Source: Steroidobacteraceae bacterium
GTDB taxonomy: Bacteria > Pseudomonadota > Gammaproteobacteria > Steroidobacterales > Steroidobacteraceae
Reading direction: 5' to 3'
NCBI GenBank assembly: GCA_027531255.1
Contig: JAPZRU010000018.1
Coordinates: 62,001-126,000 of the forward strand
DNA: 64,000 nt
Shown: piece after piece, positions 17,723 through 26,381 of the stretch
Numbering within the stretch: the stretch's first letter is position 1
Layout: every line of letters begins with the position of its first letter
Notes under the pieces: generated by a model
Seen by the model: the letters and a program-made list of their open reading frames with translations, nothing else
Database searches by the model: none
What the model was told of the DNA's origin: nothing
Made by a program: the position numbers and the translations under genes

Positions 17723-18754
17723 ATGACCATCGGCACGCCCCTCCTCTGGACGATCTTCACGGTGTTCGTGATCGTCGCCCTGCTGATCGACTTCTTCGCG
17801 ATGAAGCAGCAGGGCGCGCACCGGGTCTCCATGAAGGAGGCGGGCATCTGGTCGCTGATCTGGGTGCTCGTGTCGTTCGCGTTCTGCGGCTGGCTCTGGT
17901 GGTACATCGGCAAGGAAGACCCGGCGCTCGCCGACACCAAGGCGCTCGAGTTCATCACGGGCTACCTCGTCGAGAAGGCGCTCGCGGTCGACAACATCTT
18001 CGTGTTCCTGATGGTGTTCACCTACTTCGCGGTGCCCGCGGAGTTCCAGAAGCGCGTGCTGATGATCGGCATCCTGGGCGCGCTCGTGCTGCGCGCGATC
18101 CTGATCCTGATCGGCGCGTGGCTGCTCGCGAAGTTCCACTGGCTGCTGTACGTGTTCGGCGCGTTCCTGCTGCTGACCGGCGTCAAGATGTGGTGGGCGG
18201 CCGGCCAGGAGCCGGACCTCGGCACCAACCCGGTGCTGAAGTGGATCAACAGCAAGATGAAGATCTCGAAGGGCTACGACGGCGAGAAGTTCTTCACCGT
18301 CGAGAACGGCGTGAAGGTGGCCACGCCGCTGTTCGTCGTGATCATCATGATCGGCATCGTGGACGTGATCTTCGCGGTGGACTCGATCCCGGCGATCTTC
18401 GCGATCACGCGGGACCCGTTCATCGTGCTGACCTCGAACGTGTTCGCGATCCTCGGCCTGCGCGCGATGTACTTCCTGCTCGCGAACATGCACGAGAAGT
18501 TCCACCTGCTGAGCTACGGCCTCGCGATCATCCTCGCGTTCATCGGCACGAAGATGCTGCTGATCGACGTCTACAAGATCCCGGTCGCCTGGTCGCTCGG
18601 CGTGACCGCGTCGATCCTCGTGATCACGATGGTGCTGTCGCTGATGATCCCGCCGAAGGAGAAGCCGGCGCGCCCCGGCAAGAGCAGCCTCGCGGGCGCA
18701 CCTTCGGCCAAGCTGCGCGCCGGCCAGCAGGGCGCCGAGAGCGAGAACCGCTGA
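17723..18754 (+). CDS. TerC/Alx-family integral membrane protein
   Basis: 343 residues with about nine hydrophobic membrane segments. The family hallmark acidic motifs are present: EKALAVDNIFVFLMVF and GIVDVIFAVDSIPAIFAIT, with aspartates in the membrane. A basic C-terminal tail follows. TerC/Alx proteins are implicated in manganese export, loading of exported proteins with metal, and alkaline or tellurite response. In enterobacteria alx is controlled by a manganese riboswitch; I looked for the yybP-ykoY motifs in the 215 bp upstream and did not see them. The gene stands alone. Confidence 0.92.
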   Translation: MTIGTPLLWTIFTVFVIVALLIDFFAMKQQGAHRVSMKEAGIWSLIWVLVSFAFCGWLWWYIGKEDPALADTKALEFITGYLVEKALAVDNIFVFLMVFTYFAVPAEFQKRVLMIGILGALVLRAILILIGAWLLAKFHWLLYVFGAFLLLTGVKMWWAAGQEPDLGTNPVLKWINSKMKISKGYDGEKFFTVENGVKVATPLFVVIIMIGIVDVIFAVDSIPAIFAITRDPFIVLTSNVFAILGLRAMYFLLANMHEKFHLLSYGLAIILAFIGTKMLLIDVYKIPVAWSLGVTASILVITMVLSLMIPPKEKPARPGKSSLAGAPSAKLRAGQQGAESENR

Positions 18755-19007
18755 CCGGCGGTCGATTCCGGGCGCGGCCGCCGTGCAGCGCAAGACCACG
18801 CGCCGAGCGACCTGCCGGCCGGACCCGGCCACCGTCGAACGCGACGCTCGGCGCTGCGCGACGGCGGCGGAAACGCGCCTGCAACGCGCCCGCGCAGCAC
18901 AGATCCTGAGTGGCGCACGCAGCGGCTACGGCGGCAGCTGGTAGAACTCACGGCCCGCCGACCCACTCGGCGCATGGCCGCCCTTCGCGCATACTCCCCA
19001 GGTACGC

Positions 19008-20498
19008 GTGGCGGCGATCCCGCGCCGCGCTGCGCGGGGGCTGCCGCACTTGCGATCCGTGAACCGGCTCGGCTTCTGGCTGGGCCTCGCCGTCTTTCTC
19101 GTCCTCCGCACCCTCGACCCGCCCGCCGGTCTGGGCGACGCCGGCTGGGCGACCGCGGCCGTCGCCGCGCTGATGGCGGTCTGGTGGTTCACCGACGCGG
19201 TGCCCGCCGCCATCACCGGCACGCTTCCCTTCCTGCTGCTGCCGCTGCTGGGCGTCGCGAAGCCCGGCGAGGTCGCGGCCGACTACATGCACCCCGTGCT
19301 GTTCCTCGTGATCGGCGGCGCGATGCTCGGCCGCGCGCTCGAGAAGTGGGGCCTGCACCGCCGGCTCGCGATTGCCGTCGTTTCGCGGGCCGGCACGCGC
19401 CCCGAGCGCCTGCTGTTCGGGCTGATGGCCGCCACGGCGTTCGTGTCGATGTGGGTCAACAACTCGGCGACCACCGTGATGATGCTGCCGATCGCGGGCG
19501 CGCTCGCGCTGGCCGCGCGCGGCGCCGAGGGCGAGGACCGCGACGCGCGCAACTTCGGCGCGGCGCTCGCGCTCTCGGTCGCGGTAGCGTCGAACATCGG
19601 CGGCTTCGCCACGCCGGTCGGCACGCCGGTGAACCCGGTCGCGATCGGGCTGATCGACCAGCACTTCGGCGTCCGGATCGGCTTCGCCGAATGGATGGCC
19701 TTCGGCGTGCCGATCATGCTCGCCGCGCTGCCGGCGGCGTGGTGGTTCATCGCCCGCGTCGTGCTGCCGTTCCGGCTGCCCGCGCTCGCGCCCGCCGACG
19801 TGCTGGCCGCGATCGGGGCGCAGGCCGGACAGGCGGCGCCCTGGAGCGGCCCGGAGCGGCGCGTGCTGGCGTTGCTGCTCGCGACGGCGGCCGGCTGGGT
19901 GACGCTCCCGCTGTACGAGAAGCACCTCCCGGGGGTGACGGACGCTGCGCTCGCCGTGGGCGCGGCGCTGCTGCTGTTCGTGCTGCCGAGCGGTGCCCGA
20001 GGCACGGGGTCCGCGAGCGGGCCGCTGCTCGAGTGGCACGATGCGCGCGACGCGCCGTGGTACCTCGTACTCCTGCTCGGCGGCGGCCTCGCGCTGGCGG
20101 ACGCCGTGGGCGGCACCGGCCTGAGCCGCTGGCTCGGCGCAGAGCTCCAGCAGCTCGCGCCTGCGCAGCTGTTCGCACTGGTGCTGGTGGTCACCGCGAT
20201 CTGCGTGCTGCTCACCGAGTGCTCGAGCAACCTCGGTACCGCCGCGACCTTCGTGCCGATCGCCGGCGCGCTGGCGATCGCCGCCGGCCACGACCCGGTG
20301 CCGGTCGCCCTGGCCGCCGGGCTCGCCGCGAGCTGGGGCTTCGCGAACCCCGCGGGCACGTCGTCGAACGCGATGGTGATCGGCACCGGCCGCGTGCGCG
20401 TGCCGGAGATGGCGGGAGTCGGCGCGCTGGTCGATCTCGCGGGCGTGGTGCTGATCGCTTGCGCGTGCGCCTGGCTGGTGCCGGTCGTGCTCGGCTGA
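19008..20498 (+). CDS. DASS (SLC13) family sodium/anion symporter
   Basis: 496 residues from GTG 19008 (a second in-frame GTG at 19059 would give 479). Eleven to twelve membrane segments are visible. The two re-entrant substrate/sodium motifs of the family can be seen: MWVNNSATTVMMLP near residue 150 and ECSSNLGTAATFVP near residue 405, together with GFATPVGTPVNP and FANPAGTSSNAM. Members take up dicarboxylates, citrate, sulfate or similar divalent anions with sodium; the specificity cannot be assigned. The 253 bp upstream (18755-19007) hold no gene that I can support. Confidence 0.88.
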   Translation: MAAIPRRAARGLPHLRSVNRLGFWLGLAVFLVLRTLDPPAGLGDAGWATAAVAALMAVWWFTDAVPAAITGTLPFLLLPLLGVAKPGEVAADYMHPVLFLVIGGAMLGRALEKWGLHRRLAIAVVSRAGTRPERLLFGLMAATAFVSMWVNNSATTVMMLPIAGALALAARGAEGEDRDARNFGAALALSVAVASNIGGFATPVGTPVNPVAIGLIDQHFGVRIGFAEWMAFGVPIMLAALPAAWWFIARVVLPFRLPALAPADVLAAIGAQAGQAAPWSGPERRVLALLLATAAGWVTLPLYEKHLPGVTDAALAVGAALLLFVLPSGARGTGSASGPLLEWHDARDAPWYLVLLLGGGLALADAVGGTGLSRWLGAELQQLAPAQLFALVLVVTAICVLLTECSSNLGTAATFVPIAGALAIAAGHDPVPVALAAGLAASWGFANPAGTSSNAMVIGTGRVRVPEMAGVGALVDLAGVVLIACACAWLVPVVLG

Positions 20499-20568
20499 GC
20501 CACCGCGCGGGACGGCGCACCGCGCGGCGCCATCGCGCCCCGTGCGTACCGCGCGCGAACGGCGCCGA

Positions 20569-20961
20569 TCAGGGCGTGACTGCGTGCACGGCCCGCTCCA
20601 GCCGCGCGCGGACTTCCTCGGCGTAACGGACGAGCGCCGCGTTCCCGGTGCGCTCGAGGCTCGTGACCGGGTCGATCGCGGCGATCTCGCACTCGCCGCC
20701 GCCCGCTTCCCGGACGATCACGTTGCACGGCAGCAGCACGCCGAGCTTGTCCTCGAGCTGCAGCGCCTCGTGCGCGATCTTCGGGTTGCACGCGCCGAGG
20801 ATCCGGTAGCCCGGAAACTCCGCGCCCAGCTTGGCCTTCAGCGTGGCCCGGACGTCGATGTCCGTCAGCACGCCGAAGCCCTCGGCCCTCAGTGCCTCCG
20901 TCACCCGCGACACGGCCGCGTCCAGCGGCAGCGCGGTGCGCTTCGCGATGTAGTAGCTCAT
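20569..20961 (-). CDS. DUF302 protein
   Basis: 130 residues. The DUF302 signature is clear: AEGFGVLTDIDVRATLKAKLG, YRILGACNPKIAHEALQLE and GVLLPCNVIV, with the two conserved cysteines in GACNP and LPCN. The fold binds an unknown ligand. DUF302 genes often travel with sulfur-handling and redox genes (established association, mechanism unknown). The start overlaps the RND permease stop as ATGA, so this is the last gene of a translationally coupled operon behind the RND transporter. Confidence 0.9.
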   Translation of the reverse strand: MSYYIAKRTALPLDAAVSRVTEALRAEGFGVLTDIDVRATLKAKLGAEFPGYRILGACNPKIAHEALQLEDKLGVLLPCNVIVREAGGGECEIAAIDPVTSLERTGNAALVRYAEEVRARLERAVHAVTP

Positions 20962-23900
20962 CTCGCGTACTGCTCCTTCGATGTGGCGGATTCGACCACC
21001 TGCGCCGCGCGGCGCCGCAGGTAGCCGTAGTAGAGGATCGGAATCACGACCAGCGTCAGGATCGTCGAGACGAGGATGCCGAAGATCAGCGAGACCGCGA
21101 GCCCGTTGAAGATCGGGTCGTCGAGGATGAACACCGCGCCGAGCATCGCGGCCAGGCCTGTCAGCGCGATCGGCTTCGCGCGCACCGCGCCGGCGCGGAT
21201 GACCGCGTCCGGCAGCTCGCGGCCTGCCGCGAGCTCCTGGTTGACGAAGTCCACCAGCAGGATCGAGTTGCGGACGATGATGCCGGCGAGCGCGATCATC
21301 CCGATCATCGAGGTCGCGGTGAACTGCGCGCCGAGCAGTGCGTGGCCGGGCATGATGCCGATCATTGTCAGCGGAATCGGCGCCATGATCACGAGCGGCA
21401 CCGCGTACGAGCGGAACTGCGCAACCACCAGCAGGTAGATGAAGACGAGGCCGACCGCGTACGCCGCGCCCATGTCGCGGAAGGTCTCGTAGGTGATCTG
21501 CCACTCGCCGTCCCACTTGATCGCAGGGCCGGTGGTGTCCAGCGGCTGCGAGATGAAGTACTGGTCGATCTCGACGCCGCCGGCGGACGGCAGCGGCGCA
21601 CGGCCGTCACCGATGGCGCCGACCAGCGCGAACATGCCGTACAGCGGGCTGTCGAGCCGGCCCGCTTCGTCGCCGAACACGAATACCACCGGCAGGCCGT
21701 CCTTGCGGTAGCGCGTCGGGTCGCGCGGCACGCGCTCGACCGCTACCAGTTCGGTCAGGGGTACGCGCGCACCACTGGCGGCGCGCACGGTCAGCAGCAG
21801 CGCCCGGTCGAGCGCGGCCTTCTCGCCGACGGGCAGTTCGAGCCGCACCGGGATCGGCGCCTGCTCGCGGCCGACGTGCACGAACGTGGCGTCGAGGCCG
21901 CCGAGGCCGAGCGCGAGCGTCTCCGCCACCGCGGCCTGCGAGACGCCGAGACGCGCGGCGCGCACGCGGTCCACCGCGACGACGTAGCGATGCGAGTCGG
22001 CCTCGGCGGTGGTGTCGGTGTCCACGACGTCCGGCGTCGCACGGAACGCGCGCTCGAGTTCCCGCGCCAGACGGCGCTGCGCTTCGTAGTCCGGCCCGTA
22101 GACCTCCGCCACCAGCGGCGCCATCACCGGCGGGCCGGGCGGCACCTCGACGATCTGCACGCGTGCGCCGTGGCGCTCCGCGATCGCCGCGACCGCCGGG
22201 CGCACCGCGCGCGCGATGTCGTGGCTCGCGCGGTCGCGTTGCGCCTTGTCGACCAGATTGACCTGCAGGTCGCCGAGTTCCGGCGCGCGCCGCAGGTAGT
22301 ACTGCCGGACGAGGCCGTTGAAGTTGATCGGCGCGGCGGTGCCGGCGTAGGCCTGCCAGTCCGTGACCTCGGGGACCTCGCGGATCACCGCGGCCATCTC
22401 GCCGAGGACGCGCGCGGTGTCCTCGACCGCCGCGCCCTCGGGCATGTGCAGCACGACCTGGAATTCGCTCTTGTCGTCGAACGGCAGCATCTTCAGCACG
22501 ACCCACTGCAGGCCGGCCATCGAGACGGCCGCGAGGATCGCGACCAGCGTGCCGAGGTAGAGCCGGTGCCGCGCCCTGCGGGCGCCGGATCCGGCGAGGA
22601 ACGGCGCCATGACGCGGCGGAAGAACGGGTCCAGGGCGCGGTCGAGCGCGCTCGGGGTTGGCGCGTGCACGGGCATCGCAGCGCCCGGGCCCGCGCTCGC
22701 GCCCGCGCCGCCGTGCCCGCCGCCGAGCAGCCTCATCGCCATCCACGGCGTCAGCACCAGCGCGACCGCCAGCGAGATCAGCATGCCGAGGCTCGCATTG
22801 ATCGGGATCGGGCTCATGTATGGGCCCATCAGCCCCGAGACGAAGGCCATCGGCAGCAGCGCCGCTATGACGGTGAAGGTCGCGAGGATCGTGGGGCCGC
22901 CGACCTCGTCCACGGCCGGCGGGATCGCCTCGAGCAGGCTTCGCCCGCCCATCGCCATGTGACGGTGGATGTTCTCGACCACGACGATCGCGTCGTCGAC
23001 CAGGATGCCGATCGAGAAGATCAGCGCGAACAGCGACACGCGGTTGATCGTGAAGCCCCAGGCCCACGAGGCGAACAGCGTGATCGCGAGCGTGACGAGG
23101 ACCGCCGCGCCGACCACGACCGCCTCGCGCCAGCCGAGCGCGAAGGCCACCAGCAGCACGACGCACGCGGTCGCGAACGCGAGCTTCTGGATCAGCTTCT
23201 GCGCCTTGTCGTTCGCGGTGAGGCCGTAGTCGCGCGTGACCGTGACCTCCACGCCGTCGGGGATCACGGTACCGCGGAGCCGCTCGACGCGGTCGTTGAC
23301 CGCGCTCGTGACGTCCACCGCGTTCGTGCCGGGCTGCTTCGAGACCGCGATCGTCACCGCCGGCGATTCGCCGGCGAGTTCGATCCGGCTCTGCGCGGCG
23401 GCGGGGCCCGCGCCGAACCATACGTACTGCTCGGGTTGGTCGGCGCCGTCGGTGATGGCGGCGACGTCCGAGAGGTAGACCGGGCGGCCGTCGGCCAGGC
23501 CGATCACGAGTTCGGCGACGTCGTCGCGGCCGGCGAGGAACTCGCCGGCGGTGACCGGGCGATCACCGCCTTCGCCCACCACGCTGCCCGCGTGCGTCAC
23601 GACGTTGGCCGCACGCAGCGCACCGAGCAGCTCGGTGGCGGTCAGGCCGTGGCCCGCGAGGCGCGCCGGGTCGAGCTGCACGTGGACGACGCGCTCCGGC
23701 GCACCGACCGAGTAGACGTTGCGCGTGCCGCGGATCCGCTTGAGCTCCTCCTCGAGCGAGCGCGCGACCAGGGCGAGTTCCGCACCGCCCCGCGCCGGGT
23801 CTGCCGTCCACAGCGTCAGCGTGACCACCGGCACGTCGTCGATGCCGCGAGGCTTCACGAGCGGCTCGCCGATGCCGAGCCCCGGCGGCCGCCAGTCGCG

Positions 23901-24311
23901 GTTGGAGTAGATCGCGTTGTACAGCCGCACGAGCGCCTCGTTGCGCGCGATGCCGACCTCGAACTCGACGGTGAGCACCGCGCTCCCCGGCCGGGAGACG
24001 GCGTAGACGTGCTTCACGTCCGAGATCTCGCCGAGCACACGCTCCATCGGAGCGGCCGCGAGACTCTCGACCTGGGCCGCGGAGGCGCCGGGGAACGGGA
24101 TGATCACGTTCGCGAACGTGACCTCGATCTGCGGCTCTTCCTCGCGCGGCGTGACGAGCACCGCGAACAGTCCGAGCAGCAGGCCGAAGATCCCCAGCAG
24201 CGGCGTCAGCTGGTTGCGGTAGAACGCGCGCGCGACGCGCCCGCCGAAGCCGAGGGGCACGGCGTCGGAGCCCGGCGCGGCCGAGGTGCCGGGCGAGGCG
24301 TGCCCGCTCAC
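20958..24311 (-). CDS. RND efflux permease
   Basis: 1117 residues with the RND layout: a membrane helix, a large periplasmic domain, TM2-6, a second periplasmic domain and TM8-12. The TM4 proton-relay pair is intact (GILVDDAIVVVENIHRH), and TM10 carries GIIVRNSILLVDFVNQ, where an arginine replaces the lysine of AcrB. This is a branch of the acriflavin/HAE-1-like group distinct from AcrB and lacking the metal-binding methionines of CusA. A cytoplasmic N-terminus of about 35 residues is rich in G/A/P. The GTG start overlaps the adaptor stop (GTGA). With the upstream adaptor it would form an inner-membrane pump; no outer-membrane TolC gene is nearby. Confidence 0.93.
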   Translation of the reverse strand: MSGHASPGTSAAPGSDAVPLGFGGRVARAFYRNQLTPLLGIFGLLLGLFAVLVTPREEEPQIEVTFANVIIPFPGASAAQVESLAAAPMERVLGEISDVKHVYAVSRPGSAVLTVEFEVGIARNEALVRLYNAIYSNRDWRPPGLGIGEPLVKPRGIDDVPVVTLTLWTADPARGGAELALVARSLEEELKRIRGTRNVYSVGAPERVVHVQLDPARLAGHGLTATELLGALRAANVVTHAGSVVGEGGDRPVTAGEFLAGRDDVAELVIGLADGRPVYLSDVAAITDGADQPEQYVWFGAGPAAAQSRIELAGESPAVTIAVSKQPGTNAVDVTSAVNDRVERLRGTVIPDGVEVTVTRDYGLTANDKAQKLIQKLAFATACVVLLVAFALGWREAVVVGAAVLVTLAITLFASWAWGFTINRVSLFALIFSIGILVDDAIVVVENIHRHMAMGGRSLLEAIPPAVDEVGGPTILATFTVIAALLPMAFVSGLMGPYMSPIPINASLGMLISLAVALVLTPWMAMRLLGGGHGGAGASAGPGAAMPVHAPTPSALDRALDPFFRRVMAPFLAGSGARRARHRLYLGTLVAILAAVSMAGLQWVVLKMLPFDDKSEFQVVLHMPEGAAVEDTARVLGEMAAVIREVPEVTDWQAYAGTAAPINFNGLVRQYYLRRAPELGDLQVNLVDKAQRDRASHDIARAVRPAVAAIAERHGARVQIVEVPPGPPVMAPLVAEVYGPDYEAQRRLARELERAFRATPDVVDTDTTAEADSHRYVVAVDRVRAARLGVSQAAVAETLALGLGGLDATFVHVGREQAPIPVRLELPVGEKAALDRALLLTVRAASGARVPLTELVAVERVPRDPTRYRKDGLPVVFVFGDEAGRLDSPLYGMFALVGAIGDGRAPLPSAGGVEIDQYFISQPLDTTGPAIKWDGEWQITYETFRDMGAAYAVGLVFIYLLVVAQFRSYAVPLVIMAPIPLTMIGIMPGHALLGAQFTATSMIGMIALAGIIVRNSILLVDFVNQELAAGRELPDAVIRAGAVRAKPIALTGLAAMLGAVFILDDPIFNGLAVSLIFGILVSTILTLVVIPILYYGYLRRRAAQVVESATSKEQYAR

Positions 24312-25408
24312 GGCGCGACCCCGGCGCGCCGCCGGGCGGCCTCGATCGGGTTCGCGGCGATGCGCTCTCCGGCGGCGAGGCCCGCGAGCACCTCGACCTC
24401 GTCACCGTAGCGACGACCCAGCCGCACCTGCCGGAACTGCAGCCGGCCGTCGGCGCCGACCACGTAGACCGCGGTGACTTCGCTGCGGACGGCCACGGCC
24501 GAGGTCGGGATCGTCGGCACGGCGGCAGCGCCAGGCATCGCGTCCGTGGCCGGCGCGGCGCCCGCGAAGGCGACCTTCGCGTACAGGCCCGGATAGGCGC
24601 CCGCCGCGCCCGGCGGCAGGTCCACGCGCACGCGCACCGTGCTGGACTGCGCCGTAGCCGCGGGGAACACGGTGATCGCACCGGCCTCGTGGCGACGCTC
24701 GCCGACCCAGACGACGGCGTTCGCCTGCTCGCCGGCCGCCCGGAGCACACCCGCGACCGCACTCGGCACGTCCACCACCACGCGCAGGCGCTCGAGCGCC
24801 GCCACTTCCATCAGCGGCTGGCCCGGCGCCACCGCCTCGCCGGGCTCGACGTGCCGCCGCGTGACGACCGCCGCGTACGGCGCCCGAAGTGCGGTGTAGC
24901 CCGCGTTCTCCCGCGCGGCCGCGACGCCGGCCTCGGCCGCGTCCAGCTGGGCCGCGGCGGCGTCGCGCTCCGCGGTGGCGCGGTCGAGCGCCGACCGGGC
25001 CACGAGACGCTTCGCGTACACGTCGCGGATGCGCTCGTATTCGGCGGCGGCCACCGTGTTCCGCGCCTGCGCCTCGCGCAGCGCCTGCTGCGCCTGGCGC
25101 AGCCCAGCGCGCTGCTCCACGCCGGCGAGCCGCAGCAGCAGTTCGTCGGCGCGCACCCGGTCGTCCACGTCGTGCAGCACCTCCGCCACTCGCCCGGCGG
25201 TCTGCGCCGTGAGCGTGGCGTGGCGCACCGCCTCGATGCTGCCGTCGTAGCGGCGCTCCGCGCCGGTGCCGACGCGCACTTCGAGCGTCGGCAGCGCGGC
25301 ACCCGCCGACGCCGGCGCTGCGGCGGGCGGCGCCTCGCCGCAGGCGGCGAGCACGCCGGCGGCGGCGAGGACCAGCACGGCGGCGAGGCCGGCGGGGCGC
25401 ACGGGCAT
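24308..25408 (-). CDS. RND periplasmic adaptor (HlyD/MFP family), lipoprotein
   Basis: About 366 residues. The start at 25408 gives a lipoprotein signal (MPVRPAGLAAVLVL ... GVLAACGEAPP, cysteine at residue 23). Then come the lipoyl halves, an alpha-helical hairpin of about 90 residues rich in Q/A/E (AGLRQAQQALREAQARN), the beta-barrel and a membrane-proximal domain (GLQFRQVRLGRR-like block near the C-terminus). It links the permease to an outer-membrane channel. The start overlaps the DUF2892 stop (TGATG) and its stop overlaps the permease start, so the three are coupled. Confidence 0.92.
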   Translation of the reverse strand: MPVRPAGLAAVLVLAAAGVLAACGEAPPAAAPASAGAALPTLEVRVGTGAERRYDGSIEAVRHATLTAQTAGRVAEVLHDVDDRVRADELLLRLAGVEQRAGLRQAQQALREAQARNTVAAAEYERIRDVYAKRLVARSALDRATAERDAAAAQLDAAEAGVAAARENAGYTALRAPYAAVVTRRHVEPGEAVAPGQPLMEVAALERLRVVVDVPSAVAGVLRAAGEQANAVVWVGERRHEAGAITVFPAATAQSSTVRVRVDLPPGAAGAYPGLYAKVAFAGAAPATDAMPGAAAVPTIPTSAVAVRSEVTAVYVVGADGRLQFRQVRLGRRYGDEVEVLAGLAAGERIAANPIEAARRRAGVAP

Positions 25409-25611
25409 CACTCGAACGCGAGGCCCGGGCGGGCGCCGAGCCGCCGCAGGATCAGCGCGAGCGGGCAGAAGCGCGTGAACGCGGCCTGCAGCAGGTTGGC
25501 GCCGACGAAGGCGGTCAGCCACAGCCAGTTCGGGTGCGCGAAGTACGCCGCCAGCAGGCTCAGCAGGATCACGCTGCCCGCGAAGGCCATCACGATGCGG
25601 TCGATGCTCAT
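25408..25611 (-). CDS. DUF2892 / YgaP-type membrane protein
   Basis: 67 residues with two membrane helices (MAFAGSVILLSLLAAYFA and WLTAFVGANLLQAAFT) and the typical ending FCPLALILRRLG. DUF2892 is the membrane part of YgaP rhodaneses; in bacteria with BigR/YgaV regulators it is commonly the first gene under their control. Here it opens the operon that contains the RND system, 61-70 bp from the operator region. Confidence 0.9.
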   Translation of the reverse strand: MSIDRIVMAFAGSVILLSLLAAYFAHPNWLWLTAFVGANLLQAAFTRFCPLALILRRLGARPGLAFE

Positions 25612-25653
25612 CGGTTCGCTCCCGGCGGCCCCCGGGCCACCTGTCGGAGCGAA

Positions 25654-25697
25654 TACTATATTAGGATTTACTAAATTAGTAGATGCTGGTTTATACT
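25654..25697. promoter_or_regulatory. Divergent promoter and ArsR-family operator
   Basis: A sharply AT-rich island in GC-rich DNA. It contains TTAG-N6-CTAA (25661-25674) and a 13-bp perfect inverted repeat, TACTAA-A-TTAGTA (25669-25681). On the minus strand TATAGT (25659-25654) is a -10 for the DUF2892 operon; on the plus strand TATACT (25692-25697) is a -10 for the regulator. The repeats overlap both promoters, as expected for autorepression by an ArsR-type dimer. The TTAG/CTAA half-sites resemble BigR/YgaV operators (from memory of the family). Confidence 0.75.
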
Positions 25698-25757
25698 GAC
25701 TCGCAGCAGGTGACCGGGCGGTCCAATCGACCGCGGCCGCCCCAGGAGGAAGCCCGG

Positions 25758-26099
25758 ATGAACGCGCGTGCCGCCGAGCTCGCGGAAATGGCCCGCCACG
25801 CGGACGCCGCCGCCGCGCTGCTGAAGGCGCTCGCGAACGAGCACCGGCTGCTGGTGCTCTGCGCGCTCGTCGACGGCCCGAAGTCGGTCGGCGAACTGAA
25901 CGATCGAGTCGACCTCAGCCAGTCCGCGCTCTCGCAGCACCTGGCGGTGCTGCGCGCGGCCGGCATCGTGGCCACGCGGCGCGAGGCACAGACGATCTGG
26001 TACGCGCTGGCCCAGGGCCCCGCGGCGGCCGTGATGGAAGCGCTGCACGCTGCGTACTGCGCGCCGCGCAAGGCAAGGAGCCGGCACACCCGCGGCTGA
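25758..26099 (+). CDS. ArsR/SmtB regulator of BigR/SqrR persulfide-sensor type
   Basis: 113 residues. The start at 25758 is fixed by AGGAGGA ending 7 nt upstream. Winged helix: LLKALANEHRLLVLCALVDG, recognition helix SQSALSQHLAVLRAAG, wing VATRREAQTIWYAL. It lacks metal-site residues such as ELCVCDL. It has exactly two cysteines, C35 in RLLVLCAL and C101 in HAAYCAPR, 66 residues apart; this is the place and spacing of C41/C107 in SqrR and C42/C108 in BigR, which form a polysulfide bridge with sulfane sulfur. It therefore probably senses persulfides or oxidants and controls the divergent DUF2892-RND-DUF302 operon and itself. Confidence 0.9.
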   Translation: MNARAAELAEMARHADAAAALLKALANEHRLLVLCALVDGPKSVGELNDRVDLSQSALSQHLAVLRAAGIVATRREAQTIWYALAQGPAAAVMEALHAAYCAPRKARSRHTRG

Positions 26100-26185
26100 A
26101 GGCGCACGCCGACCGCGGCGCGGCCTCGGCCGGCTGCGGAAGTCCCTCCACCACGACCCGCGCCGCGCCATCGTTGCACCTCCGG

Positions 26186-26191
26186 TACGAT
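26186..26191 (+). promoter_or_regulatory. -10-like box (TACGAT) 6 nt before an ATG
   Basis: TACGAT with exactly 6 nt to the ATG at 26198 matches the leaderless arrangement seen elsewhere in the window. The frame opened by that ATG does not look coding, while the adjacent frame does; see the next entry. Confidence 0.3.
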
Positions 26192-26219
26192 CGCGCGATG
26201 CGCCGTCGAGGGCACGGCC

Positions 26220-26381
26220 GTGCCGACGTACCACGACCAGCGCCGCTGGGGCGCGCGCTGGCTACTGCTGGGCGAAGTCGACACGCGAGGCTCGCACGTC
26301 GTCATGCGGCAGCGAGCCGATGCGGAAGGCGCGCTGGAGGCCGAGTGGCTGCGCGTCAGCGCGGTACCGCAGGCGCGCTGA
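26220..26381 (+). CDS. Possible small hypothetical protein
   Basis: A 53-codon frame from GTG 26220 whose translation has normal composition (MPTYHDQRRWGARWLLLGEV ... WLRVSAVPQAR), unlike the arginine-rich frames around it. Codons in the same frame extend coding-like sequence upstream to about 26202, and the ATG at 26198 is one base out of frame, so a frameshift or deletion near the start is possible. It overlaps the end of the convergent ChaN-like gene by 26 bp. No family recognised. Confidence 0.3.
   Translation: MPTYHDQRRWGARWLLLGEVDTRGSHVVMRQRADAEGALEAEWLRVSAVPQAR

Noticed and set aside
18755-18800. Terminator after terC
   Set aside because: A short GACCG/CGGTC inverted repeat is present but there is no T-tract.
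17108-18832. Long minus-strand open frame of 574 codons over terC
   Set aside because: Only its last 132 codons look like protein (REC domain). The rest is the antisense of terC, rich in H/R/D from reading GC-rich codons backwards.
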